Assembly (NCBI GenBank): GCA_002746415.1 | Contig: NVXD01000001.1 | Coordinates: 124,001 to 188,000, forward strand | DNA length: 64,000 nucleotides | From: Flavobacteriaceae bacterium | Lineage (GTDB): Bacteria; Bacteroidota; Bacteroidia; Flavobacteriales; Flavobacteriaceae | Reading direction: 5' to 3' | The notes under the pieces: model-generated | Told to the model about the DNA's origin: nothing | Databases searched by the model: none | Seen by the model: only the letters and a program-made list of their open reading frames with translations | Translations under genes and position numbers: made by a program | Shown here: positions 9,784 through 18,818 of the stretch, piece after piece | Position numbering within the stretch: position 1 is the first letter of the stretch | Layout of the letters: each line of letters starts with the position of its first letter

Positions 9784-9821
9784 GATTGATTTGATTTGAT
9801 TGTTTTGATTTGATTGATTGA
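9784..9821. repeat. Short tandem TGATT/TGATTT tract between permease genes
   Basis: The 38-bp spacer is an irregular run of TGATT, TTGATT and TGATTTGATT units. Related tracts lie at 4801-4823 (before the 815-aa permease stop) and, in shorter form, at 1885-1897. On the coding (minus) strand each reads as AATCAATC just before an ATG. Bacteroidota genes often lack a Shine-Dalgarno sequence and favour A-rich leaders, so the tract may set translation initiation; slippage is the simple alternative. Confidence 0.6.
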
Positions 9822-12218
9822 TTATTCCGTTCGTAAACTTTTAACTGGGTTAGCAATTGCCGCTTTAATGGCTTGGAAGCTGACCGTTAGCAATGTAATC
9901 ACCAAAGCGCCAAGGATTGATGCCGCATAAATTTCCCAACTTATTTCCGTGCGGTAGGCATATTCTTCTATCCATCCATTCATATAATAATTGCCTATTG
10001 GAATTGCTATACAACAAGAAATTAACACCATCAACACAAATTCCTTAGACAATAATTGCCATAAATTATATAATGTTGCGCCCAAAACTTTGCGCACCCC
10101 AATCTCTTTTGTTCGTTGTTCGGCAACAAAGGCAGCAAGACCAAAAATTCCCAAGCAGCTTATTAATATGGCGAGAAAAGCAAAAAAACTAACCAAGCTC
10201 CCCATACGTTCTTCACTGTTAAAATTCTTGGCATATTCTTCATTCAAGAAATTATAAGAGAAGAGGCTCTCAGGGTCGTGTTTTTTAAAGACACGTTCTA
10301 TATGAGCCAAAGCTTCTTTAGTATTGCCTCCTTTATTTATTTTAATATTAACATAATTTAGAAAACGACCATAGTGAAGAATAAACAACATTGGACGTAC
10401 TTGTTCAAAAGGTGACCGAGTCACCATATCCTTAGCGACTCCCACAATTTTATACTGACCATTATCTCCCCATTGCACCATTTCACCAACTGGGTTTTCT
10501 AGCCCCATATAAGTTACCGCAGTTTCATTTACGATAAAGGCTATAGAATCGCTTTTAAACTCCCTAGAAAAATCACGGCCTTCCTTAATTTCCCAATTGA
10601 TCATATCTCCATAACCATAGGTGGCCCGCAGCGTATTAAATTCCTCGCTCATATTGGGGTCCTTCCCTTTCCAATCAAAACCACCATTTGTAGTGTAAGT
10701 GCCTGTGTTTAAAACATCAGAGGCAGCAACTTCCTTAATGTGGTTAGAACTCAGCAGCTCGTTTCTTACCGCTTCAAAATGTGTGATGACTTCTGAGGTA
10801 TTGATGGGAACATATAACATCTGATCCTGATTATAACCTACAGGTCTATTTTTTACATGCTCTAATTGTTTAAAAATAGTAAGGGTGCCAAAGATGAGCA
10901 CTACGGATATTGTAAATTGGAAGACCACTAAAACCCTACGTAATCTAGAGGCTCCTTGCCCGCCGTCCTGTTTTCCACTTAACACTTTTACTGGTCTAAA
11001 AGAAGACAGGTAAAAGGCAGGATAGCTGCCTGAAACTAAACTGGTGAAAACAATAAAGGCCAAAGAAATCATCCAAAAAACTGGACTACCCCAAGGAATA
11101 CTGATTGTCTTATTTGTAAGGTCATTAAAGAAAGGCTGCGCAAGTAATACCAAAATACAGGAAACTACAAAACTTAAAATTACTATCAAAAAAGACTCGC
11201 TAAGAAACTGAGTAACCAACTGTGCCTTAACAGACCCTATTGTTTTACGGATACCTACTTCTTTGGCCCGCTTAACTGATTTGGCAGTACTAAGGTTCAT
11301 AAAATTGATACAGGCCAATAGCAAAATGAAAATACCTATGATGCCAAACAACCACACTCGGTCTATGGCTCCCCCCGTATTGACACCATTTTCAAATTGG
11401 GAATATAAATGCCATTTGTTCATAGTATGTAGATGAATAACGGGCTTGGTAGTCACGGCATAATCATCGTCATCATTTTTAATATTATTGTACTTAACAT
11501 CCTTTATTAATTTGGACACAGCGGTACTGCTTACACCATCTTCTAATTGGGCAATTACTTGAAACCAATTGTTTCCCCAACCCAATCGTCCTTCAAAATT
11601 TGCAGTGGTCTTAAGAAGCTCCCATGGGGCTATAAAATTTAAATTTGAAAAATCACTATTCTCTGGCAGATCTTTATATACCCCAGCTACCTGGGCTTGC
11701 ATCGTGGTACCAATTTTTACAGTTTTACCCATTGGGTCTTCATCACCAAACAGTAAAGTTGCAGTGGATGCGGATACAAGCATAGAAGTTGGATCTTCCA
11801 AAGCTGTTCTTGTCCCTTTTAACATGTTTAAGGACAACATTTCGCCTATACCCGGTTCCATAAAATTTCCGGAGCGGGACACTTTGTGTTCCGCTACACT
11901 TAGTAATTGTGTTCGCGTAAAACTACTGGTAACAATATGTTTAAAATGATCCTGATACCCATCGCGCAAAGCAGGCGCCAATTGCATGGGTTGGTTATCT
12001 CCTGTATTGATATCACCACCAAAAGTCTGACTTTGCATGACCTGAACAATGGAATCATAATTTTCTATCTCAGAATTATAAGAAAGTTCACTGTACACCC
12101 ACATTCCAATAAGCATGGTTGCAGCCATTCCAACCGCAAGCCCCCCAATATTTAGTGCTGCATATCCCTTTTTCTTTAGTAAACCTCTCCAAGCAATTTT
12201 GAAATAGTTTTTGATCAT
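9822..12218 (-). CDS. FtsX/MacB-type ABC transporter permease, 798 aa
   Basis: This is the first permease after the ATPase in transcription order and so the likeliest primary partner of that ATPase. The first helix is at about residues 20-42. The first FtsX core carries INFMNLSTA and KEVGIRKTIGSV (about 319-330); the second carries KEIGVRKVLGAT (about 704-715); the tail is NPVKSLRTE. Two large extracytoplasmic domains lie between. It is a close paralogue of the 7384-9783 product. A 65-bp gap separates it from the ATPase gene. In MacAB-TolC type machines such permeases work as mechanotransmitters that push periplasmic substrates into a TolC duct. Whether each of the five permeases makes its own complex, or they form heterodimers, is unknown. 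Confidence 0.93.
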   Translation of the reverse strand: MIKNYFKIAWRGLLKKKGYAALNIGGLAVGMAATMLIGMWVYSELSYNSEIENYDSIVQVMQSQTFGGDINTGDNQPMQLAPALRDGYQDHFKHIVTSSFTRTQLLSVAEHKVSRSGNFMEPGIGEMLSLNMLKGTRTALEDPTSMLVSASTATLLFGDEDPMGKTVKIGTTMQAQVAGVYKDLPENSDFSNLNFIAPWELLKTTANFEGRLGWGNNWFQVIAQLEDGVSSTAVSKLIKDVKYNNIKNDDDDYAVTTKPVIHLHTMNKWHLYSQFENGVNTGGAIDRVWLFGIIGIFILLLACINFMNLSTAKSVKRAKEVGIRKTIGSVKAQLVTQFLSESFLIVILSFVVSCILVLLAQPFFNDLTNKTISIPWGSPVFWMISLAFIVFTSLVSGSYPAFYLSSFRPVKVLSGKQDGGQGASRLRRVLVVFQFTISVVLIFGTLTIFKQLEHVKNRPVGYNQDQMLYVPINTSEVITHFEAVRNELLSSNHIKEVAASDVLNTGTYTTNGGFDWKGKDPNMSEEFNTLRATYGYGDMINWEIKEGRDFSREFKSDSIAFIVNETAVTYMGLENPVGEMVQWGDNGQYKIVGVAKDMVTRSPFEQVRPMLFILHYGRFLNYVNIKINKGGNTKEALAHIERVFKKHDPESLFSYNFLNEEYAKNFNSEERMGSLVSFFAFLAILISCLGIFGLAAFVAEQRTKEIGVRKVLGATLYNLWQLLSKEFVLMVLISCCIAIPIGNYYMNGWIEEYAYRTEISWEIYAASILGALVITLLTVSFQAIKAAIANPVKSLRTE

Positions 12219-12283
12219 GATTATTTATTTTTTGATTACCCCTTAGGTCATTGAGGGTGATGAATAAACTCCTTTGCTATACG

Positions 12284-12979
12284 CTAAACCATTGCTCCTA
12301 TTTCCCTGTTTTTACTTTCAGTTACGACTTGTCCGTCAAAAAGATTTACCACACGGTGTGCGTAATGTGAATCCCTATCCGAGTGCGTTACCATTACTAT
12401 GGTGGTGCCTTCTTGGTTCATTTCTGTTAACAAATTCATTACTTCTATTCCGTTTTTAGAATCCAGGTTTCCTGTAGGCTCATCTGCCAATATTAATTTT
12501 GGTATGGTGACTACTGCTCTAGAAATCGCAACACGCTGTTGTTGTCCACCAGATAATTGTTGCGGAAAATGTTTTGCCCTATGAGCAATTTTCATACGCT
12601 CCAGAACCTTCATTACCTTTTCTTTACGCTCTGTTTTGTTCATCTTAAGGTAAATCAAAGGCAGTTCTACATTTTCATATACCGTAAGTTCATCAATAAG
12701 GTTAAAACTTTGAAAAACAAAACCTAGATTTCCCTTTCTGAGTTGCGTACGCTGACTTTCCTTTAAACCAGCAACTTCATGCCCAGCAAATTGATAGCTT
12801 CCCTCTGTTGGGTTGTCTAACATTCCTATGATATTCAATAGGGTAGATTTACCACATCCTGATGGCCCCATAATGGCTACAAATTCGCCCTCTTTTACAT
12901 TTAGGTTGACACTGTTCAATGCCAAGGTTTCTACTTCCTCAGTTCTAAAGCTCTTTTTTAACTCTTTGATTTTTATCAT
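12284..12979 (-). CDS. ABC transporter ATP-binding protein (LolD/MacB type), 231 aa
   Basis: A complete nucleotide-binding domain with every core motif: Walker A GPSGCGKST at 38-46, Q-loop Gln90, signature LSGGQ at 142-146, Walker B LILADEP at 162-168 and the switch His199. The length and the sequence around the motifs (NIIGMLD; AISRAV) are those of the LolD/MacB/FtsE-like group that drives FtsX-type permeases. It is the only ATPase gene for at least five permease genes on this strand. It lies 147 bp downstream of the membrane fusion protein gene and 65 bp upstream of the first permease gene. It is expected on the cytoplasmic face of the inner membrane. Confidence 0.96.
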   Translation of the reverse strand: MIKIKELKKSFRTEEVETLALNSVNLNVKEGEFVAIMGPSGCGKSTLLNIIGMLDNPTEGSYQFAGHEVAGLKESQRTQLRKGNLGFVFQSFNLIDELTVYENVELPLIYLKMNKTERKEKVMKVLERMKIAHRAKHFPQQLSGGQQQRVAISRAVVTIPKLILADEPTGNLDSKNGIEVMNLLTEMNQEGTTIVMVTHSDRDSHYAHRVVNLFDGQVVTESKNREIGAMV

Positions 12980-13126
12980 GTTTCTACATATTTACTTCAA
13001 TGGCTACTACACCTCTCGAAGTGTGATTTATTTTCATTTATTTAAAGACATCTAGATTGCTCTTAATGTTACACTTATGAATTCTTTTTTTATATTTCCT
13101 TTGGTCCCTTCATATTAGGAGGAAAA

Positions 13127-14377
13127 TCATTTCAGTACTATTTTTTCTGCTTCCCCAAAATTGTCATAATTACTGGTAATCACCTGTTCCCCTGGTTCTA
13201 ATCCTTCCAATAATTCATAATACCTTGAGTTTTGTTTTCCAATTCTAATATTTCGCCTTAAAGCCTCATCGCCTGAATCATTAACTACAAAAATCCATTG
13301 CCCGCCTGTACTCTGGAAGAAACTTCCTTTTGGCAATAAAAGCGCATCGCTAGATTCACCCAACTGCAGTTTAATATTGTAACTCTGTCCTGTACGAATA
13401 GTTTCGGGTTTATCCCCAGTAAAAACTAAATCCACTCTAAATCTTCCATTTCGAACTTCTGGGTATACTTTACGAACACGCAATTTATATTCTGTTCCAT
13501 TACGTTCAAAAGAAGCCACTAAACCCCTTTTTACACGATCAATATAATGTTCATCTATATCTGCTTCAATCTTATAATTTGTAAGCACATTAATTTGTCC
13601 GATACGTTCTCCTCTAGGAATATTTTGTCCAATTTCTGCATCTAAAAAACCAAGTTGGCCATCAGCAGGAGCTCGAACATTTAAATGATCCAAACGTTGG
13701 TATACCATTCCCAAGGTTTTCTGCATTCGGGCTAAATCAACATCCAGTCCTGTTAAAGATGTTTTACGCAATTCGTCATCATTCTCTGTTTGTAGTTTTA
13801 CAATATCAAATTGCTTTTGGGATAGTTCATAGTCCTCTTTGGATAGCAAATACGCTTCCTTAGAAATAAGCTCATCCTCATATAACGCTTTGTTTTGCCC
13901 ATAATTCCGCTTTAAACGCTGTAAATTAGTACTGGCAGTCGCTAAGGATCTACGTCCTTCCACTTGTCGAGAATCAAAAGTCAATCTTGTTGAGCGCAAG
14001 TCATTTTGTTTTAAAGCCAAATTACTTTCGCTTGCCAATATCTGCTCATAAAGGTTTGTGTTTTCTAACTTTAGAATAATATCTCCTTTTTTAACCATGG
14101 CGCCTTCTTCTATCAGTTTATCGGTTACGCGACCGCCTTCATAAGCATCCATATAGATTGTTGTAATAGGTGCTACATTTCCATTTATGGTGATGTAATC
14201 ATCAAACTTGCCTTGGGTTACGGCAGCTATAGAGAGTTTATCCTTTTCTGTCCTAAAGGTGGACAATGTACTTCCAAAAGCCATTTTCCATCCCACAAAT
14301 AATAGGAGCAATCCAAGAGCTATATAGCCATAATGTTTTGGGCGTAATCCTTTTTTCTTTTCAAGTTGTATATCCAT
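13127..14377 (-). CDS. Membrane fusion protein (HlyD/MacA-like periplasmic adaptor), 416 aa
   Basis: The N-terminal inner-membrane anchor is at about residues 16-35. It is followed by a first half of a biotinyl-lipoyl domain (TINGNVAPI; GAMVKKGDIILKLEN), a long coiled-coil hairpin at about 105-220, the return lipoyl half (RAPADGQLGFL), a beta-barrel and a C-terminal membrane-proximal domain (LEGLEPGEQVITS). This is the standard adaptor layout that joins an inner-membrane transporter to a TolC duct. It is anchored by a helix rather than a lipid, as no lipobox cysteine is present. It lies between the TolC and ATPase genes on the same strand, so it is most likely the adaptor for the permease array. 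Confidence 0.94.
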   Translation of the reverse strand: MDIQLEKKKGLRPKHYGYIALGLLLLFVGWKMAFGSTLSTFRTEKDKLSIAAVTQGKFDDYITINGNVAPITTIYMDAYEGGRVTDKLIEEGAMVKKGDIILKLENTNLYEQILASESNLALKQNDLRSTRLTFDSRQVEGRRSLATASTNLQRLKRNYGQNKALYEDELISKEAYLLSKEDYELSQKQFDIVKLQTENDDELRKTSLTGLDVDLARMQKTLGMVYQRLDHLNVRAPADGQLGFLDAEIGQNIPRGERIGQINVLTNYKIEADIDEHYIDRVKRGLVASFERNGTEYKLRVRKVYPEVRNGRFRVDLVFTGDKPETIRTGQSYNIKLQLGESSDALLLPKGSFFQSTGGQWIFVVNDSGDEALRRNIRIGKQNSRYYELLEGLEPGEQVITSNYDNFGEAEKIVLK

Positions 14378-14504
14378 TGTATTCTAGTGTTGAGTATATA
14401 GTAATTAGTACTTATACCTATGTTATGTTTAGCTATTGCTATTTTTTATCTGTTTATTCGTTTCTTTCCTGATGTTCTCTTTACTCATTCCTCTTTTAGT
14501 TCCG

Positions 14505-15848
14505 CTATGGCGTTATATTAAAAATGGGCAGACCACCATAAAAATCAAGTGTTTTTTCATTGACTTTAAGGCGTAACCTAGCTTGTAAATTTTCATTTTG
14601 AGAGGTGCCATATAAATTTTTTGCTTGAACAAGCTCTAAGGCATTGATCAATCCTTTATCGTATTTTTTTTGTGCTATGGTAAATGCCAGTTCTTGGGAC
14701 TCCATTTGTTTTGTGCTTTGTTCTACCTCTGTTTGTAAAGCATTGAGCTCCTGCACCAATTGCTGAATTAATTTAAAAAGTTCTTGTTCCTGAATGTCTA
14801 CTGCATTATTTGCACGTTTTAAATTAATTTTTTGTTGTTTTATTCTAGAGCGTCCAGACCAGCGACTGAAAATAGGAACCGATAAAGAAGCACCTATATA
14901 TCTAGATGCATTGTCCTTGATTTGGTTATTAAAAGGAATAATTAACCCTAAAGAATCCACAGTTGTTTCATAATATCCTGTACCATATCCTGCAAATATG
15001 GATAAAGATGGGGAAAGCAATCCTTTAGCAACTGCAACTTCTTTCTTGGCTGCCTTTGCTCTAAACTCCTGAGCTTTTAATAGAGGAATAAACGCTTTGG
15101 CTGCATTGTATACAGAATCCATATCTACATTTTTCTCTTCCTTTTCAACCTTACCCATTTCATCCAAAAGCACTATATCTGTTATTTTTTCTAGATTCAT
15201 CTCTTGTAGTAATATAAGTTTTCCTGCGGCCAATAGATTCTTATTTTGGGTAACCAAGAGCTGATCCCCCAATAATGTCGCCTCTGCCTCATATAAATCT
15301 GCTCCCGCTTTAAGACCTAATTCAATTTGTCTTTTCACCAAATCAAAATTGGTTTGTGAAATTTCAGCTTGCTCTTCCGAATTGTTTACCAATCCTTCAT
15401 AGAATTTAATATCATAATAGGCAGACATTACCCTAAATGCCAAAAGATATTTTTGCTGCTGCACATCTTCCATTGCTGCCCTATACAAAAATTTTGAAGC
15501 CTTAATGGAATTGAGTTTCTGAAACCCCTGAAAAATATCCATTGAGGTATTAAGGGAATAACTGTTGGAAAAGAAATCTGAATTAACAATATCATTGGTA
15601 TTAGGGTCTGTTGAACGACCATAACTAATACTATAATTTGAGGAGCCACTTACAGATGGCAACAGATTCCTGACAGATTGCCGATAAGTTTCTTTACCAG
15701 AATCTTTAATATATGTAAAGTCTTTGAGTAAAAGATTATGTTCTATCGCATAAGCTACACAATCATCCAATGACCATGTTTCTTGGGAGGATACCTTAAT
15801 TGAAATCAGTAAGAATAAAAATAATAGTATCGGTTTTTTTAAATGCAT
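14505..15848 (-). CDS. TolC-family outer membrane efflux protein, 447 aa
   Basis: The signal peptide covers about residues 1-22 (LLFLFLLISIKVSSQ), followed by the OEP/TolC pattern of two homologous halves rich in long amphipathic helices. The typical opening SLDDCVAYAIEHN is present and, in each half, an alpha-hairpin region (for example KKYDKGLINALELVQAKNLY near the end, the equivalent of the conserved second-half helix). It forms the outer-membrane exit duct. It is the first gene of the efflux locus and is divergent from the response regulator gene with 200 bp between them, so that gap should hold the operon promoter. A sigma-54-like element sits 26 bp before the start codon. Confidence 0.95.
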   Translation of the reverse strand: MHLKKPILLFLFLLISIKVSSQETWSLDDCVAYAIEHNLLLKDFTYIKDSGKETYRQSVRNLLPSVSGSSNYSISYGRSTDPNTNDIVNSDFFSNSYSLNTSMDIFQGFQKLNSIKASKFLYRAAMEDVQQQKYLLAFRVMSAYYDIKFYEGLVNNSEEQAEISQTNFDLVKRQIELGLKAGADLYEAEATLLGDQLLVTQNKNLLAAGKLILLQEMNLEKITDIVLLDEMGKVEKEEKNVDMDSVYNAAKAFIPLLKAQEFRAKAAKKEVAVAKGLLSPSLSIFAGYGTGYYETTVDSLGLIIPFNNQIKDNASRYIGASLSVPIFSRWSGRSRIKQQKINLKRANNAVDIQEQELFKLIQQLVQELNALQTEVEQSTKQMESQELAFTIAQKKYDKGLINALELVQAKNLYGTSQNENLQARLRLKVNEKTLDFYGGLPIFNITP

Positions 15849-15873
15849 ATCTTATTATGTGTGCCAAACTGTA

Positions 15874-15889
15874 TTCTATAGTCGTGCCA
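15874..15889 (-). promoter_or_regulatory. Candidate sigma-54 (-24/-12) promoter element for the efflux operon
   Basis: On the minus strand the sequence is TGGCACGACTATAGAA. The -24 half TGGCACG is a perfect match to the sigma-54 consensus. At the -12 half, where TTGCW is expected, it reads TAGAA (G kept, the -12 C missing). A start of transcription about 12 bp on would fall near 15863, giving a leader of about 15 nt before the TolC start at 15848. The adjacent divergent gene encodes a sigma-54-type activator, which supports the idea. The imperfect -12 half keeps confidence moderate. Confidence 0.4.
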
Positions 15890-16048
15890 TAAATATAAGT
15901 AATTGAAAATCAGTTAAATATAATATAAATATCTGTGCAAGCATATTGAGTATGTAAAATAATTATACAAATACTGTCAAAAAATTATACACTTATAAAT
16001 GCAGTACTGTTTCATATCGTAGCTTTACCTATATAATAAAGTATATTC

Positions 16049-17404
16049 ATGTTAGATGGTAAAATTTTATTGGTAGATGATAACAAAAGTATTCTAAGTG
16101 CCTTAGAGATTCTATTGCAATTTGAATTTAAAACGGTCAACACCATCTCCAACCCCAACCAGATATCTTCCTTTCCTGATTTGGAAAGCTATGATATTGT
16201 ACTATTGGATATGAATTTTTCAGCTGGAGTAAATACTGGCAATGAAGGTTTGTACTGGCTAAAAGAAATCAAGAAAAAAACACCGCATACCTCTGTAATT
16301 ATGATGACTGCCTATGGTGCTGTGGACTTGGCAGTACAAGCATTAAAAGAAGGGGCTACTGATTTTATTTTAAAGCCTTGGAACAATGAAAAACTTTTGG
16401 TGACCGTAAAATCGGCTTATCAATTACGTAGATCGATAAAAGAAATTCATAAATTAAAAGAAAAGGAAAGCAATCTAAAACAAGTTATCAATCAAGATAA
16501 GAACTTTATCATTGGCAATTCCAAAGCCCTTACTGCCGTCTTGAATCTTACCCGTAAGGTGGCTAAAACTGATGTAAATGTACTTATTACTGGTGAAAAC
16601 GGAACTGGCAAAGAACTAATTGCTAGAGAATTACATAGGGTATCAAAACGAAATAATGAAGTTTTCATCAATGTAGATATGGGTTCCATTTCCGAAACCC
16701 TTTTTGAAAGTGAATTGTTTGGGCATACAAAAGGTGCTTTTACCGATGCCAAAGAAGACCGTGCTGGTAAATTTGAAGCCGCAAATGGAGGCACTTTATT
16801 CTTGGATGAAATTGGCAACCTATCCCTGCAAACCCAAGCAAAATTATTATCTGCCATCCAGAATAAGACAGTGGTTAGAGTAGGGTCAAATAAACCTATT
16901 ACAGTAGATATTCGATTGATTTGCGCAACCAATTGCAACTTAGATACAATGGTTTCCGATGGCATTTTTCGGGAAGATTTGCTGTACCGCATCAATACCA
17001 TTCATATAGAAGTACCCTCTTTACGGGAACGGGAAAAAGACGTCCTGCTTCTCGCGGATTTTTACCTGAGAAAGTTTGCTGATAAATACGGAAAGCAAGG
17101 GCTCAGAATAAACAATGCTTCCGAAGAGAAATTAATGGGATATCATTGGCCAGGAAATGTTAGGGAACTACAGCATACAATGGAAAGAACAGTGATATTA
17201 AGCGAAGGAACTGTTTTAAAGCCATCAGATTTTCTGTTGAATCCTAAAACCCCTATTTCTTTTGATGTTGGCCCCGATACTATAGAAGAAATGGAACATC
17301 TGATGATAATCAAGGCGCTAGAAAAACACAATGGAAATTATAGTGCTGCTGCCAATCAATTGGGAATTACCCGACAAACCCTATATAACAAAATAAAAAA
17401 GTAA
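16049..17404 (+). CDS. NtrC-family sigma-54-dependent response regulator, 451 aa
   Basis: A receiver domain spans 1-125, with acidic pocket Asp10/Asp11, phosphoacceptor Asp54 and Lys109. It is followed by a AAA+ sigma-54 interaction domain (about 152-385) with Walker A GENGTGKE at 182-189, Walker B GGTLFLDE at about 247-254 and an R-finger region RLICATN. The C-terminus is a Fis-type helix-turn-helix (AAANQLGITRQTLYNKIKK). The sigma-54 contact loop reads GAFTDA at 229-234 instead of the classical GAFTGA. Its stop codon overlaps the start of the kinase gene by one base (TAATG), so the two are translationally coupled. Divergence from the efflux operon suggests it activates that operon after phosphorylation. 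Confidence 0.96.
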   Translation: MLDGKILLVDDNKSILSALEILLQFEFKTVNTISNPNQISSFPDLESYDIVLLDMNFSAGVNTGNEGLYWLKEIKKKTPHTSVIMMTAYGAVDLAVQALKEGATDFILKPWNNEKLLVTVKSAYQLRRSIKEIHKLKEKESNLKQVINQDKNFIIGNSKALTAVLNLTRKVAKTDVNVLITGENGTGKELIARELHRVSKRNNEVFINVDMGSISETLFESELFGHTKGAFTDAKEDRAGKFEAANGGTLFLDEIGNLSLQTQAKLLSAIQNKTVVRVGSNKPITVDIRLICATNCNLDTMVSDGIFREDLLYRINTIHIEVPSLREREKDVLLLADFYLRKFADKYGKQGLRINNASEEKLMGYHWPGNVRELQHTMERTVILSEGTVLKPSDFLLNPKTPISFDVGPDTIEEMEHLMIIKALEKHNGNYSAAANQLGITRQTLYNKIKK

Positions 17405-18756
17405 TGGTAAGTAGACACATTTATGTACAGTTAGTGCTGCGAATTTTGTTGATCACTTTAGCTGCTATGGGGATGTCTTATTTCTTCTTTAAGGGGCAAT
17501 ACATTTTTGCCTCATTCTTTTTGATACTACTTACAATGCAGACCGCATATTTAATACGATATGTAAACCATACCAATAGAAAAATAGCGTATTTTTTTGA
17601 TGCCATAAAGAATGAGGATTTCACATTACGCTTTCCTGAAAAACTGAGTGTAAAATCCTTGGAAGAATTGAACCACAGCCTTAACATGCTGAATGAACAG
17701 ATTCAAAACATCCATTTAAAAAAGCAGGAACAGGAACAATATTATCAAGAAATTCTTAAGCAAGCCAATATTGGCATATTGACCTTTAATAAGAAAGGGC
17801 ATATTCTTTTTGCCAATCCAACAGTAGAAAAATTGTTGAACCACAAACCTCTGAATCACATCAAGCAACTGAATCAAGTGGATGAAGAATTGTATGAATT
17901 GTTTGCTGCGCTAAAACCATTTGACAGAAAGCTTTTTCAATTGACCAATGAACGTGAGAAAACACAACTCACTTTAAAATCCACATCCATCACCATCGAC
18001 AAACAAGAACTATTATTGGTTGTTATTCAAGATATTTATAAAGAATTGGATGAAAAAGAAACCGATTCTTGGGTGCGACTCATAAAAGTACTGACCCATG
18101 AAATCATGAATACCATTACGCCCATAACTTCAATTTCTGATTCCATTATAAAATATTTTAAGGCTAAGGATGGTGTGGTTTCATTGGATGATTTTGATGA
18201 AAATCAAATCATAAATACTGTAAAAGGGTTGGAAGTCATTAAAGAACAAGGGAATGATTTAATGAGTTTTGTACAATCTTATCGCAGTATCTTAAGTGTC
18301 CCGGCACCTGATAAAGAACTTGTCCTTGCCCAAAAATTATTGGATCGCGTAAAAATATTAATGGACCAAACAGAACAGACTACAAATGTTTCTTTTGAAG
18401 TTCTTGTTCATCCAGAAAATTTAGAATTGTTTATTGATGAAAAACAAATAGCTCAAGTATTGCTTAATCTGAGCAAGAATTCATTGCAATCAATTGGAAA
18501 TCGGGAAGATGCAAAGATTAAACTTTCTGCTGGAATTGATAATGTGGGAAATAAATACGTCCTCGTATGGGACAATGGTCCTGGGATACCTGAAGATCTT
18601 ATTGATGAAGTTTTTGTTCCTTTTTTCACAACAAAAAATACGGGCACAGGAGTTGGTTTAAGTCTATCCAAACAAATAGTGCGCCTTCATGGAGGCAGCT
18701 TAAAAGTTAGATCCATACCCAATAAAGAAACGGTATTTATTATGCGTTTCAAATAA
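17404..18756 (+). CDS. Sensor histidine kinase, 450 aa
   Basis: Two membrane helices at about 9-29 and 33-52 enclose almost no periplasmic loop, so the signal is probably sensed within the membrane or cytoplasm. A HAMP-like linker and a PAS domain follow (about 110-212). The dimerisation/phosphoacceptor region carries the H-box LTHEIMNTITPI with His232. The ATPase domain shows the N-box (NLSKNSLQSIG), G1 box DNGPGIPE, F-box PFFTTK and G2 box GTGVGLSLS. It resembles NtrB/AtoS-like kinases that pair with sigma-54 regulators. It is the cognate kinase of the regulator it overlaps by one base. An envelope or lipid-stress signal would suit the neighbouring efflux genes, but this is inference. Confidence 0.95.
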   Translation: MVSRHIYVQLVLRILLITLAAMGMSYFFFKGQYIFASFFLILLTMQTAYLIRYVNHTNRKIAYFFDAIKNEDFTLRFPEKLSVKSLEELNHSLNMLNEQIQNIHLKKQEQEQYYQEILKQANIGILTFNKKGHILFANPTVEKLLNHKPLNHIKQLNQVDEELYELFAALKPFDRKLFQLTNEREKTQLTLKSTSITIDKQELLLVVIQDIYKELDEKETDSWVRLIKVLTHEIMNTITPITSISDSIIKYFKAKDGVVSLDDFDENQIINTVKGLEVIKEQGNDLMSFVQSYRSILSVPAPDKELVLAQKLLDRVKILMDQTEQTTNVSFEVLVHPENLELFIDEKQIAQVLLNLSKNSLQSIGNREDAKIKLSAGIDNVGNKYVLVWDNGPGIPEDLIDEVFVPFFTTKNTGTGVGLSLSKQIVRLHGGSLKVRSIPNKETVFIMRFK

Positions 18757-18818
18757 ATTCTGGTTCTCAATCTAGATTCTCAGATGCTTTATGCAATCTA
18801 TTTTCTTGGGGTTATAAA

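Noticed and set aside
16002-16009. CAGTACTG palindrome upstream of the response regulator as an activator site
   Set aside because: Eight bases is too short to call alone, and no second spaced copy was found; left only as a pointer in the promoter finding.
16492-17001. 169-residue open frame on the minus strand inside the response regulator
   Set aside because: Shadow of the conserved AAA+ coding sequence; no start context or homology-like features.
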